From Hymenopus coronatus (lineage: Eukaryota; Arthropoda; Insecta; Mantodea; Hymenopodidae): DNA of 64,000 nt. Positions within the stretch are counted from its first letter, which is position 1, and every line of letters starts with the position of its first letter. Positions 1-13,200 of the stretch are shown piece after piece. Below the pieces are notes generated by a model. The model was not told the DNA's origin. It did no database searches and was given only the letters and a program-made list of their open reading frames with translations. The translations under genes were made by a program, and so were the position numbers. Location of the stretch: assembly GCA_030762935.1 (NCBI GenBank), contig CM060887.1, positions 7,742,501-7,806,500 of the forward strand, read 5' to 3'.

Positions 1-54
1 AAGGACCTCTTAAATGTAAGACAGACATACTACCACTATACTACAGAGGCAGGC
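1..54 (-). repeat. SINE-A head, cut by window edge
   Basis: Read on the minus strand, it starts like the tRNA-like head of the SINE-A copies elsewhere (GTAGTATAGTGGTAGTATGTC, then a CTTA..TTTAAGAGGTCC segment). Confidence 0.5.
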
Positions 55-85
55 TGTAATTGTATTGAAGTTGCAGATTGAACTA

Positions 86-209
86 TGATGTTTACTTTCT
101 CTACTTAATACATAGGTAGAAAAGGTATTGCATTCCACCCAAAAATTTGCTGCTGAAATTTCGCTGAAAATACACGTTTTAGGGTCCTCTATATCCAAAA
201 AAAGTATTA
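86..209 (+). repeat. Recurrent ACTTTCTCTAC element, head fragment
   Basis: Starts TTTACTTTCTCTACTTAATAC, then the family's CACCCAAAAATTTG and TACACGTTTTAGG blocks, and stops. A solo terminal segment of the element described at 59006-60044. Confidence 0.7.
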
Positions 210-1131
210 TACAAAACAGCATTGATTGAAAAGTATTTTAGAAAAATACAAAAATACAACAGCATTGGTGTTTTATTTTCTATTGTATTACAGCACCACA
301 TCTTGGTAGAGTTTTAATTTATATTACATAGGTCTCAGTGATTTTATTTCATAGCATTTTCTTTTTTTCCCAGTATAGATTTCTTCGCTTATATTTCATT
401 ATGTACAGGTACATTATAGCAAACATCATTATGAACTCTTTCTTTCAATATAAATCTCTATGTTAATATTTTTATAACAATAATTTTCTAATGCTCATTC
501 TAATAATATCAAATAATTTATATTTTTATAATAAATGATTTTTCCATTATAGCAGTATGTAATAACGAGTATCCTTAATTATTACAATGATTTATTTGTT
601 GGTCCCATAACAATGTAACAGCTACTTTACATCATTGTACTATCCTGCAGTTTCCAGTTTTAGAATGAACTGTTTAATGTAATGTCTTGCATACTCTGAA
701 AGTGATATGTAGCCGCTCCCCAAATACCAATATCAACATTAGAATATGTGCAAATAGAATTTAAGTGTTGTAATACATAACAGATTCAATTATATATCTC
801 TATATATAATGCATCTTATTGTCGTGAACAAACATGATATACACAGAAGTGCTTATTGAAATATATACAACCTTTTGAACAGCACCTTTATTCCAGTCTT
901 CCATATTAAGGTACTCAGGTATAAATTAATCATATCACAAAGTTATTGTTTATGCAAAATCATACAATCTTTTTCTGGATTGATTTAGCTTTTGTAGAAA
1001 ATATCACATAGCTTGTGCATATATCCTACACAAACACGCAGTTGTGCATTCAGTAGACTCTGCATCATATTTACCTAATTTTCATCAATTTTTTAATTCT
1101 TGCAGTCATTTATAATTGAAATTGATCTGAA
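210..1131 (-). other. 3' UTR / downstream region of ACSBG
   Basis: AT-rich and without a coding pattern. Holds several candidate polyadenylation hexamers on the minus strand (near 887, 591 and 272). The transcript end is not resolvable here. Confidence 0.5.
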
Positions 1132-1211
1132 CTATGTTTCCTGATAAAACTGATCAATTATATCTGAATACTTTGTTGCTACAACATTCCTCTTTAGCTT
1201 CATTGTTGGTC
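1132..1211 (-). CDS. ACSBG: ACSBG terminal coding exon 15
   Basis: Residues 717-742, [20 protein letters not shown] then QFYQET and a TAG stop at 1132-1134. Acceptor tttctag. The 3' UTR continues below 1132. AATAAA hexamers on the minus strand lie at about 887-892, 591-596 and 272-277, but which is used cannot be told from sequence. Confidence 0.95.
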
Positions 1212-4200
1212 CTAGAAAAATAATTAGGACAAAATTAGCAATGCAGAAAGTACAATAATAACCAATTTCACCACATTTATAAGAATATACTAATTTTTCT
1301 AGAATTTATAAAAGTGCAATAGATTAAGTAGAAAAATATTAAGGGAAGTGGTTATATATAAGGATCCTTTTTACTTTCTCTGCACATATTATGTATATAG
1401 TGTATAGAGAAAGTATTGCAATGCACCCAAAAATTTGATGTCAAGATTTAACCGGAAATACACATTTTAGGGGTGTGTGTGTGTGTGTGTGTGTGTGTAC
1501 ACAATAACTCAAAAACCAAGTTCGTAAAATAACCAAACTTGGTATTTAAGTATCTATCAAGGATGAGATACAAAGATTTTAAGGAAAATCCCCAGCCCCA
1601 AATTACCCTTTACATGGAAATTTTTTGAAAATTTTGCTTTTCTCAAAAATAGCTAACAATTTTGATTAAAATGCCATATATTGAAGAATTTACATGACAA
1701 ATAACATGTATATCTTGAATTTTATGGGAATGGCCTTTGAAGACCTCTTTATTCTGGCTGAATTTTGCTGGATTTTGCATAAGTAGTAAACCGTAACAGG
1801 TAGACAAAAACTTACTACACAAAAAATGTAGATCTTATTAAAACACACAATTTATGTCATGTATGTTTTTTTTCATGAAGTTGCACATTCTTTATTTCAA
1901 AAAATAGATTTCGACCACATGGCTACCAGCTTTTAAAAGATTTGATCATCACTTTAGCTTGATGTATTCCCTTATTTTCCTTCTACTTACAAGAAAGCAA
2001 GTAATAAGCCCATTTCTGTGAATGTTTATCTCGATTAGCATGACATATAGAAAAACAAGCTTTTTAACAATAATTTGTTACCAAGATGTAGAGAAAGTCA
2101 TGTGAATAGAACACATCAATTTTTTTTTGAAAAAATTTCCAAATTTAGTATTTAAGCAACTTTTCATTTTAGTGTTACACACAGATCTTTTTTCTACAAA
2201 TTTGGATTCATGGGTTCTCAAAACATGTATTTCTGGTGAAATCTCTGTATCAATAGAATACAATACCTTCTCTACCTACTATGTACTGGAGGAAGTAAAA
2301 ATTAAGCCAATGAAGGATTCTGATAATATTAGTAATAAATACTTACCAATTTCTCCTGTGGGAATAGAAAAATCATGTGGTAGAATTTTAAATTTTTGTA
2401 TTCGCTGAGCATTTGATATTGCTCTTGTGTTGGCTCTGTCTATGCCGTTCTGAATTGCTTCAGTCACCTGTTGGGTAAAAGTGTCGTATTAAATAGCATA
2501 TCTCAATTTGTTCATCAGTTTACTTAACTAGTGCCTAATAAGCATGAAATGCACATAACTGGAGTCAAGACATTTGGAATGCTGCTGTGTGACGTCATTA
2601 ATTCTGTGATAAAGGGAAACTGATAAAGTGGTGGATGATATTTCACTGACTGTTAATAAAAGCGTTTAATAGACCACACACTAGGGTTATAAGAGTGAAA
2701 TCTTCTGAAGATCAACACAATGAAGAGCTGGAATCTGGCTATCTACTGAAGAGAGATGAAGATGTTATTTCAACAGCTCCAATGACGACATACATCAATT
2801 GTACAAATAGTATAGAACAAGCAAAACAGTTGGAGGTAAGTGTTACTGCAAGGAAGCCTAAAGGATCGCCCTATCTAACAATTTTTCATCAAAATGTACA
2901 GATTATTCAAAATAAATTAAACTATATTGAAACTTTACTAGATACAGATTTGAAAGAGGTTAGTATAATGTGTATCTCAGAACACTGGTTAAAACATTAT
3001 GAAATTGATTGCATACAGGTACCAAATTATACATTAGCTAGTGCTTATTGCAGAACTAATAAAATTGGAGGGGGAGTATGCATATTTGTTAAAATGGGTA
3101 TTCACTTCTTAAATATAAGTACATGCCAAACATTATGTAGAGAAGGTGACTTCGAAATTGCAGCAGTGGATTTGAAAGAACTAGGCATTACTGTAAGTGC
3201 ACTATACCGTGTTCCAAATAGTAATAATAATTTTCTAAAAAACCTAGAGAAAATGTTGAACATACTCGTAAAAACTAATAAAAAAGTTATACTATGCAGT
3301 GATTTCAATATTGACTTTCTTAACGACCATAAAGAGAAACAAGATCTTCTACACCTTCTAAAAAGCTATAATTTAATCCATGTTGTAAAATCCCCAACAA
3401 GAATATCTAACCACTCAGAAACAGCGCTAGATCAAATTATAATTAATGAAAACTGTAAGTACAAAGTGCAGGTACTAAACACAGGATTTAGTGATCATGA
3501 GGCACAAATAATTCAAATAGAAACTAACAAAGCTGTAACATTTAAATCAACACAGATTAAAAAACGAATATTTAGTATAGACAATATTCTGTATATGAAT
3601 TATCTTTTGAGCAGAGAAGACTGGCATGATGTGTATGATGCGTTAAATACTAATGAGAAATTTAAATTGTTTGTTAGTAATTTTATGTACTACTTTAACA
3701 CTGCGTTTCCTCACAAAATGGTAAGAACATGCAATGGAAAAACAAGTAAAAGTTGGATAACTCAGGGTATAAGGAAATCATGTGAACGAAAAAAATTATT
3801 ATATGAATTAAGTAAGATTATTAAAACATTAGAATTTGATAATTATTTTAAGAATTATAAACGCATACTAAATAAAGTAATAAGACAAGCAAAAATAAAT
3901 AGTAATGATAATCATATTAAAAAGTCTAATAATACAACTAAAACTGTATGAACAGAATGAGTTATACAAAAGACAATATAGAACTTGACCATAATGATAG
4001 AAAGATTACAAATGCAGGTCAAGTTGCCATGTGTTTTAACTCTTATTTTACGGAAATAATTAAAAAATTGGTTCAAAATAACAATGGACACTTTAATACC
4101 CCAATGTGGACCAGCTCTACCAACATTGTAAACTCTATCTACCTTTCTGTAAATATGTACATATCTAACTTGCTGTAACTGTTGTAATATAAATCTAATC

Positions 4201-7200
4201 ATTGACCTATCCTGTATCAGAGTACAATGTACAAAATTGATTTTAAAGGATTAATAAAAAATTGAAATTGAAATCAAGTTACAGCATTTAAAAACCTAAT
4301 AATTTGAAATTGCTGGAAGTAAACAATTCCATTTTAGATTCATATATATAAGAAAACATGATAATTTCAAATGAAATTTAAAAGTGTAGCACATTATTTT
4401 GAATTAAGCAAGACATTTAGCTAATTAACTCCCTTTTTTCTCCTTTTATTTGTTTCTTTCTAACTAATTCAAATTTGTGCAGAAATTTATGCAGTAGATA
4501 GGAGTGAGAGGGAGAAGAAATATGGACTAAGTATTAGTATGTATGCGGTGGAAGAATGGGGAAAAGTGGTGGTGGCAGCAGCAGCTGTAAACACGATGAT
4601 GGAAAGATTTTATTTAGGCAACATAAGTATCTAACATAACACATAGTTGTTCACCTACTCAAATTTGTGCAGAAATGCATGTACTGGGCAGGAGGGAAAG
4701 GGGAGAATGCTAGGAGTGCAGTGGGAGGAGGTGATGGTAACAATGGTAGGGGCAGATGCAATCATGATGATTGATACAATTCTCTTTTCAGACAGCCTAC
4801 CTGAAATAACACATCACTGTAACGAGTTTAACCTATAAATGTAAAAAGAAGCTAGCAACAGCAAAGTAACAAATATTAATATAATACTAATAATTGTAAC
4901 AAATCTTCACTTATCTTTTGGAATCCAAGGACTAGTTTCACAATAAAAAGAGACCAAAAAGAAATTAATGCCGACGATGCAATAGACCAATTTATTGCGA
5001 AACTGGTCCTTGGATTCCAAAAGATAAGTGAAGTTTAACCTAATTTGAATTTGCACAGAAATTCACATATGTGAGAGAAAGAAGAATGCAAGTAGATCCA
5101 TTAACAGCTAACATCACGGCGCAAAAGGTAACTTGCAAAATCTGCTGCATTAGTCACAACTTTGGCAGTAATCTTAAGCCTACTTCCCATGCTTCACCAC
5201 TGCCGTGTTCATACATTTTAAAACATACTTTTTTCTACATCTGTTTGGAATGCAAGAAATGGAAAAATGTAAATGGCCCGTTATTTATGGACACTAACTG
5301 CTGTGGTTCTCAGCATCCCATTCTAAATTGCGCATGAAAGACCGCTTAATTTTGCTCCATCAGGCTTGAGGTTCTTTTACATGCCGTAAATCTATGATAC
5401 GGGACCAACGGCTTTACTTCCCATCTGAAGGAAGCCATGCTAAGGATTTTTACACCCGAAAAAAATCCATCGTCCTCTGCCAGGTATGAACCCTCAACCT
5501 TGGGTATGTGAAGTTAGCATGGTAACCATTACACCACGGAGAGTGAAGGGATATATATATCCATGTATCAGCTAAACATCTGAATAAAAATATTCAGAAT
5601 TCATTCACAATTATCTTTATTGGTATTATATTTTCTCCAATTAATGCAAACCTTCTCATTATCCAAAATATCAGTCACTTTGTCGGCTTCCACTCCTATA
5701 GATTTGCACCATTCTTTCGCAGCTGAAGTAAGTTCATCCAGGGGCTCTCCTGTTTCCAAGTTAATCTCAGTCTGAAACAGAAATATTTTGATATTATAAT
5801 AAAGAAAGCCATTATGTATACTCAGGTATTTATAACATTTATTTCAGACAGTAAGTTCTGTTAATTTTGAAGCCTCAAAGACAAGATTTTGCACTTGAGG
5901 GGTATATGGTGTTGCTATAGAGAAGGACATGTATGGAGTTTGTAAAATTGGCCAAAAAGGAATGATTTCAACAACTGACAGGTGTAACCAACTCTTTTGG
6001 TTACAACTTTTACGTATTTTAATATCTTCTTGCTATAACTTTCTTTCATATGTATTATAGAACGCTATTCATAAAAAGGTTTGTTCTAATATAACAAGTA
6101 TTAGGCTTATAAGCATTATTAGATAAAGGTACTTTTTATTGTATTTTTTACTTGTCATGTTTATTGCTGCATCAACATTGTGGTTTTCTGAGGAAACTAA
6201 ATTGATTGTAGTTCAAACAATGGTGAACATCTAAAATCAGAACCCCCAATTTAATGAGCGGGATGACATATTTGGGAGATTCTATGTTCAAATCCCATGG
6301 GCTGATCAAACTGGCTGGGTCTTTTTCACTTGCTGTATAGGAATGGATATTTAATACCACAACTCAAAAGTCCTGCTAAGTCTGCAATGAAAATACATGG
6401 TAATTGTAATTACACTGCCAGTGAAAACGGCTAGACTGGGTGATACCCCATGCCATCTGCTTATTGTGGTGCATGGACACACGAGATCTCAGAGCTGACT
6501 CTATACCATCCGTTAGAGTGCAGAAGAGTGAAAAAGCAGCTAGACTGGGTGATACCCCATGCCATCTGCTTATTGTGGTGCATGGAGACATGAGATCTCA
6601 GAGCTGACTCTATACCATCCATTAACAGAGTGCAGAAGAGTGAAAAAGCAGCTAGACTGGGTGATACCCCATGCCATCTGCTTATTGTGGTGCATGGAGA
6701 CACGAGATCTCAGAGCTGACTCTATACCATCCATTAACAGAGTGCAGAAGAGTGACAAAGCAGCTAGACTGGGTGATACCCCATGCCATCTGCTTATTGT
6801 GGTGCATGGAGACACGAGATCTCAGAGCTGACTCTATACCATCCATTAACAGAGTGCAGAAGAGTGAAAAAGCAGCTAGACTGGGTGATACCCCATGCCA
6901 TCTGCTTATTGTGGTGCATGGAGACACGAGATCTCAGAGCTGACTCTATACCATCCGTTAACAGAGTGCAGAAGAGCAACAAAGCAGCTAGACTGGGTGA
7001 TACCCCATGCCATCTGCTTATTGTGGTGCATGGACACACGAGATCTCAGAGCTGACTCTATACCATCCGTTAACAGAGTGCAGAAGAGTGAAAAAGCAGC
7101 TAGACTGGGTGATACCCCATGCCATCTGCTTATTGTGGTGCATGGACACGAGAGATCTCAGAGCTGACTCTATACCATCCATTAACAGAGTGTAGAGAGT

Positions 7201-10200
7201 GAAAAAGCAGCTAGACTGGGTGATACCCCATGCCATCTGCTTATTGTGGTGCATGGAGACACGAGATCTCAGAGCTGACTCTATACCATCCATTAACAGA
7301 GTGCAGAAGAGTGAAAAAGCAGCTAGACTGGGTGATACCCCATGCCATCTGCTTATTGTGGTGCATGGAGACACGAGATCTCCGAGCTGACTCTATACCA
7401 TCCGTTAACAGAGTGCAGAAGAGTGAAAAAGCAGCTAGACTGGGTGATACCCCATGCCATCTGCTTATTGTGGTGCATGTAGACACGAGATCTCAGAGCT
7501 GACTCTATACCATCTATTAACAGAGTGTAGAGAGCGATAAAGCAGCTAGACTGGGTGATACCCCATGCCATCCGCTTATTGTGGTGCATGGAGATACAAG
7601 ATCTCAGAGCTGACTCTATACCATCCGTTAACAGAGTGCAGAAGAGCAACAAAGCAGCTAGACTGGGTGATACCCCATGCCATCTGCTTATTGTGGTGCA
7701 TGGACACACGAGATCTCAGAGCTGACTCTATACCATCCGCTAACAGAGTGCAGAAGAGTGATGAAGCAGTTAGACTGGGTGATACCCCATGCCATCTGCT
7801 TATTGTGGTGCATGGAGACACGAGATCTCAGAGCTGACTCTATACCATCCATTAACAGAGTGCAGAAGAGTGAAAAAGCAGCTAGACTGGGTGATACCCC
7901 ATGCCATCTGCTTATTGTGGTGCATGGACATGAGAGATCTCAGAGCTGACTCTATACCATCCATTAACAGAGTGTAGAGAGTGAAAAAGCAGCTAGACTG
8001 GGTGATACCCCATGCCATCTGCTTATTGTGGTGCATGGAGACACGAGATCTCAGAGCTGACTCTATACCATCCATTAACAGAGTGTAGAGAGTGAAAAAG
8101 CAGCTAGACTGGGTGATACCCCATGCCATCTGCTTATTGTGGTGCATGGAGACACGAGATCTCAGAGCTGACTCTATACCATCCATTAACAGAGTGCAGA
8201 AGAGTGAAAAAGCAGCTAGACTGGGTGATACCCCATGCCATCTGCTTATTGTGGTGCATGGAGACACGAGATCTCAGAGCTGACTCTATACCATCCATTA
8301 ACAGAGTGTAGAGAGTGAAAAAGCAGCTAGACTGGGTGATACCCCATGCCATCTGCTTATTGTGGTGCATGGAGACACGAGATCTCAGAGCTGACTCTAT
8401 ACCATCCATTAACAGAGTGTAGAGAGTGAAAAAGCAGCTAGACTGGGTGATACCCCATGCCATCTGCTTATTGTGGTGCATGGAGACACGAGATCTCAGA
8501 GCTGACTCTATACCATCCATTAACAGAGTGCAGAAGAGTGAAAAAGCAGCTAGACTGGGTGATACCCCATGCCATCTGCTTATTGTGGTGCATGGAGACA
8601 CGAGATCTCAGAGCTGACTCTATACCATCCGTTAACAGAGTGCAGAAGAGCAACAAAGCAGCTAGACTGGGTGATACCCCATGCCATCTGCTTATTGTGG
8701 TGCATGGACACACGAGATCTCAGAGCTGACTCTATACCATCCGTTAACAGAGTGCAGAAGAGTGAAAAAGCAGCTAGACTGGGTGATACCCCATGCCATC
8801 TGCTTATTGTGGTGCATGGACACGAGAGATCTCAGAGCTGACTCTATACCATCCATTAACAGAGTGTAGAGAGTGAAAAAGCAGCTAGACTGGGTGATAC
8901 CCCATGCCATCTGCTTATTGTGGTGCATGGACACACGAGATCTCAGAGCTGACTCTATACCATCCGTTAGCAGAGTGCAGAAGAGTGAAAAAGCAGCTAG
9001 ACTGGGTGATACCCCATGCCATCTGCTTATTGTGGTGCATGGAGACACGAGATCTCAGAGCTGACTCTATACCATCCATTAACAGAGTGCAGAAGAGTGA
9101 AAAAGCAGCTAGACTGGGTGATACCCCATGCCATCTGCTTATTGTGGTGCATGGAGACACGAGATCTCAGAGCTGACTCTATACCATCCATTAACAGAGT
9201 GCAGAAGAGTGACAAAGCAGCTAGACTGGGTGATACCCCATGCCATCTGCTTATTGTGGTGCATGGAGACACGAGATCTCAGAGCTGACTCTATACCATC
9301 CATTAACAGAGTGCAGAAGAGTGAAAAAGCAGCTAGACTGGGTGATACCCCATGCCATCTGCTTATTGTGGTGCATGGAGACACGAGATCTCAGAGCTGA
9401 CTCTATACCATCCGTTAACAGAGTGCAAAAGAGCAACAAAGCAGCTAGACTGGGTGATACCCCATGCCATCTGCTTATTGTGGTGCATGGACACGAGAGA
9501 TCTCAGAGCTGACTCTATACCATCCATTAACAGAGTGTAGAGAGTGAAAAAGCAGCTAGACTGGGTGATACCCCATGCCATCTGCTTATTGTGGTGCATG
9601 GAGACACGAGATCTCAGAGCTGACTCTATACCATCCATTAACAGAGTGCAGAAGAGTGAAAAAGCAGCTAGACTGGGTGATACCCCATGCCATCTGCTTA
9701 TTGTGGTGCATGGAGACACGAGATCTCAGAGCTGACTCTATACCATCCGTTAACAGAGTGCAGAAGAGTGAAAAAGCAGCTAGACTGGGTGATACCCCAT
9801 GCCATCTGCTTATTGTGGTGCATGGACACGAGAGATCTCAGAGCTGACTCTATACCATCCATTAACAGAGTGTAGAGAGTGAAAAAGCAGCTAGACTGGG
9901 TGATACCCCATGCCATCTGCTTATTGTGGTGCATGGAGACACGAGATCTCAGAGCTCACTCTATACCATCTATTAACAGAGTGCAGAAGAGTGAAAAAGC
10001 AGCTAGACTGGGTGATACCCCATGCCATCTGCTTATTGTGGTGCATGGAGACACGAGATCTCAGAGCTGACTCTATACCATCCATTAACAGAGTGCAGAA
10101 GAGTGAAAAAGCAGCTAGACTGGGTGATACCCCATGCCATCTGCTTATTGTGGTGCATGGAGACACGAGATCTCAGAGCTGACTCTATACCATCCGTTAA

Positions 10201-13200
10201 CAGAGTGCAGAAGAGTGATGAAGCAGTTAGATATCAGGCACTGTCACACCTGCTGCTTGGATCGGAGTGAAAGTAATTTGGAACAGATGATACAGATTAC
10301 AAATAACTAACAGATATGGCATTAAAGAAGAAAAAAAAATCAACATAAAAAACCATAATACCAGCCTTTGTTGTAGTAAAACATCACTTTTATCTTAGAG
10401 TAAATATTTTTACTTTCTCTGCTGCTTACCTATAAAAGTAGAGGAATTGTTATATACATGGAAAAATTTGATGCAGAGATTTCACTGGAAATGTACATTT
10501 CCAAAATTCTAAAAAAGAATTTTTGGAAGGAGGTTTTTACTATCATGTGTGCAAGAGATAAAAAAAAAGTCAATTAAAATCTGGACCTTGATTGATTGAT
10601 TGATTGATTGATTGATGTCAAAAGTGACTGGAGCCTGAACATTATTCTGGGGTGAAAATACATCCAAAATATGCTAGCATACACTTGATACATTGTTTAG
10701 GCCACTTATTGACATTAAATATCTTTATTAAATGTATTTTCAAAAATTCTTAATTGATGTGATTTATAAGGATCAGTGCAAAAGTTTTGAAAATGAACAC
10801 TATAAAATTTTAAATATTTATATTTGATATTTGCACATTTTCAAAGCAGCTTCAAGCAATTCAAATTGTTGACTATATATTTTTTCTTTGATTTTGGGGA
10901 AAAGAAGAAAATCACATGACGCTAGATTTTTATTTTAGAGAGATGGGACAAAATTTGACTCCTGCAGAAATGGATTATCTAATGCAGTGTGGGCATAGGT
11001 GATCTGAATTTTGTTCCTCAAGTGGAACTATCATAATATGGCCACTAACTGAGACAAACGAAGATATCTTGCTCACTTCACTTTTATTGGGGGGATGCTC
11101 TCCGAAGACCACCCAGACCAATGATTGTTGCTTAGTTTCTGCAACATATTGGTATATTCAGCTTTCATCGCCTGTTATGATATCAAATGTGTATTTGGAA
11201 CTTTCCTCCCATTTCCAGGCACCATTTTTGTTTGTGAGGTGGTGGGGAATCCAATGGCTGCAGAGCTTCCTAACATGAGTTTAAAGATCGTGTTTGCTCT
11301 ACCGATTAATATTCAAAATTATATGATCTTTGCCCAATTTGCACATCATCACATTTTCATTCATTGTAACTGGCTGTCCTGCAGTCATTTTTAAGGGAAT
11401 CCTTTTAAACACTGTACCGTTCCACACCATTGATAAATGCAGTTTACAAAGGGCATATTATCCCCAAATACTCAATGTGGTTTTTCAAGCTTTCTCTCTC
11501 CCCTGCACATTATTGTTGGAGGACACAGGCTTGCACACGTTACATTTGAAATTCAAATTAAAGTCATGAAGACTGTTATAATCTACCACAATTCACTGTT
11601 GCCCATTCTCAAAATTTTCTGAGAGGCTCTTACACCTGTCTGTTCTTTGGAAATTTAAAGAGTGAACTTTGCTCCTTTTACCGAGGATTATGATTTTTTT
11701 TTTTTTTTTTGTGGCTTAACGTCCTTTAACCTAGTTGGTCATATTAGACCATGAAGTTGGTGAAATGATGCTCAAATGATCTCAGAATCCACGGAGCCTA
11801 AAGTTACTCGACATTCATCTTCTCAGGATAAAGGAAATCCCCAATAAAAACCCTCGTCCAGGTAACTAAGTAAAATTCAAACTCGAGACCTATTAAATGA
11901 GAGGCAGACATGCTACCACCACACTACCTAGGTGGGCATATTATTCTTGCAGTGAAGCTAATCCTTGCAGAACAAAACTTACGTTACAATTTCTTCTGCT
12001 ATATGTGTGCATCAGCAAGACACCATTTGTTGCTGCTAGGTGCAGCGATTAATCTATTTACCTTTATGTATAAGTTTTCTATTTGCTTTAGAATGTGGCA
12101 GCAAAAACAACAATAAATATAATACTAACTCTTATTTCATATGGCACCACACTGATGATCGTGCAATTAAATAATTAGGAGAGGAAATCTACCAGGCCTA
12201 TGTTTAGAGATTTCCCCAATTTGAGGAAACCCATGGGTGTGCCCAGCTAAAAAAAAGTATTGGCAGGGGGGGCCTGTCATTTTCAAAAGTCAAGTGTAGG
12301 AAAAAATGTATGTTCTTACTTTACATTTAATTTTTACTGTTGATAAATTTGATCTATTATACTTAAATAGACAAAAAGATTACAAATACCATCACTATGA
12401 AAAAGAAAGAAGAAACAAAAAGGCATGACCCACAAGAGGCCATTGTCACTTTGATATTACAGATCAAGCTGATTTTTTTTTTTTAGCGAAATTAGATCAA
12501 AAATAAAAGTATCTATATCTTGGGATTCTCTATCATTGACCCAAGTTTGATAAGAAAAAAAGTTATTTACAAAGTAGAATACTCCACAAATACTATTAAT
12601 TTGCTGCATATGTCAGTGTTTAATTATTAAACAAAATAACCTACTTAAATGTGCAATTTTGATCTGTTTGGTCTGTAAATGAAATGTAATTGTGGCTAAT
12701 TTTGTCTTCACATAAAATCTTGATTGTAAGGTATCTTAATGTGGTCTTAGGCACAGATGCTTTGGCCTCGCATACACAAGATGGAAGATTGTTGGGCAGA
12801 TGACAGATCTAAGGTCAGCCATTACAACTTAAATATTTTTTTCTGCCAGTTAGGGACCTTAAGGTGGAGAAAGCTGAAACATGTGTTGTTTTCTATAAAG
12901 AAAATCACATTTAATCTGTGACATCAATGCCTTATCAGTGTGGCCAACAATTTTATCATATAGCCCATCTGGGTAGTGTGGTGATAGAACGTCTGCCTCA
13001 CATTCAACAGGTCGCAAGTTCTGATCTCACTTAGGGCGAGTTACCCGGATAAGATTTTTTCTGGGGTTTTCCCTTATCCTGAGAAGACAAATGTCGAGTA
13101 ACTTTAAACTCCAGGATCCCAAGATCATTTTAAAAAAAATAACTGTCATAAAGCATGCCTTAGATGCAGAATTCAAAATATGAATCCAAAGTAATAATTT

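Noticed and set aside
2127..2408. A 93-codon plus frame
   Set aside because: It crosses the inverted head of the recurrent element and the antisense strand of ACSBG exon 14.
6450..10270. Dozens of 60-155 codon frames on both strands, and the regular spacing of a CRISPR-like array
   Set aside because: The frames are the 112-bp satellite read in different phases, and the units are contiguous near-identical copies with no unique spacers between short repeats. The context is also eukaryotic.
11069..11569. Plus-strand frames of 69-89 codons
   Set aside because: They are the complement of the minus-strand mariner relic.
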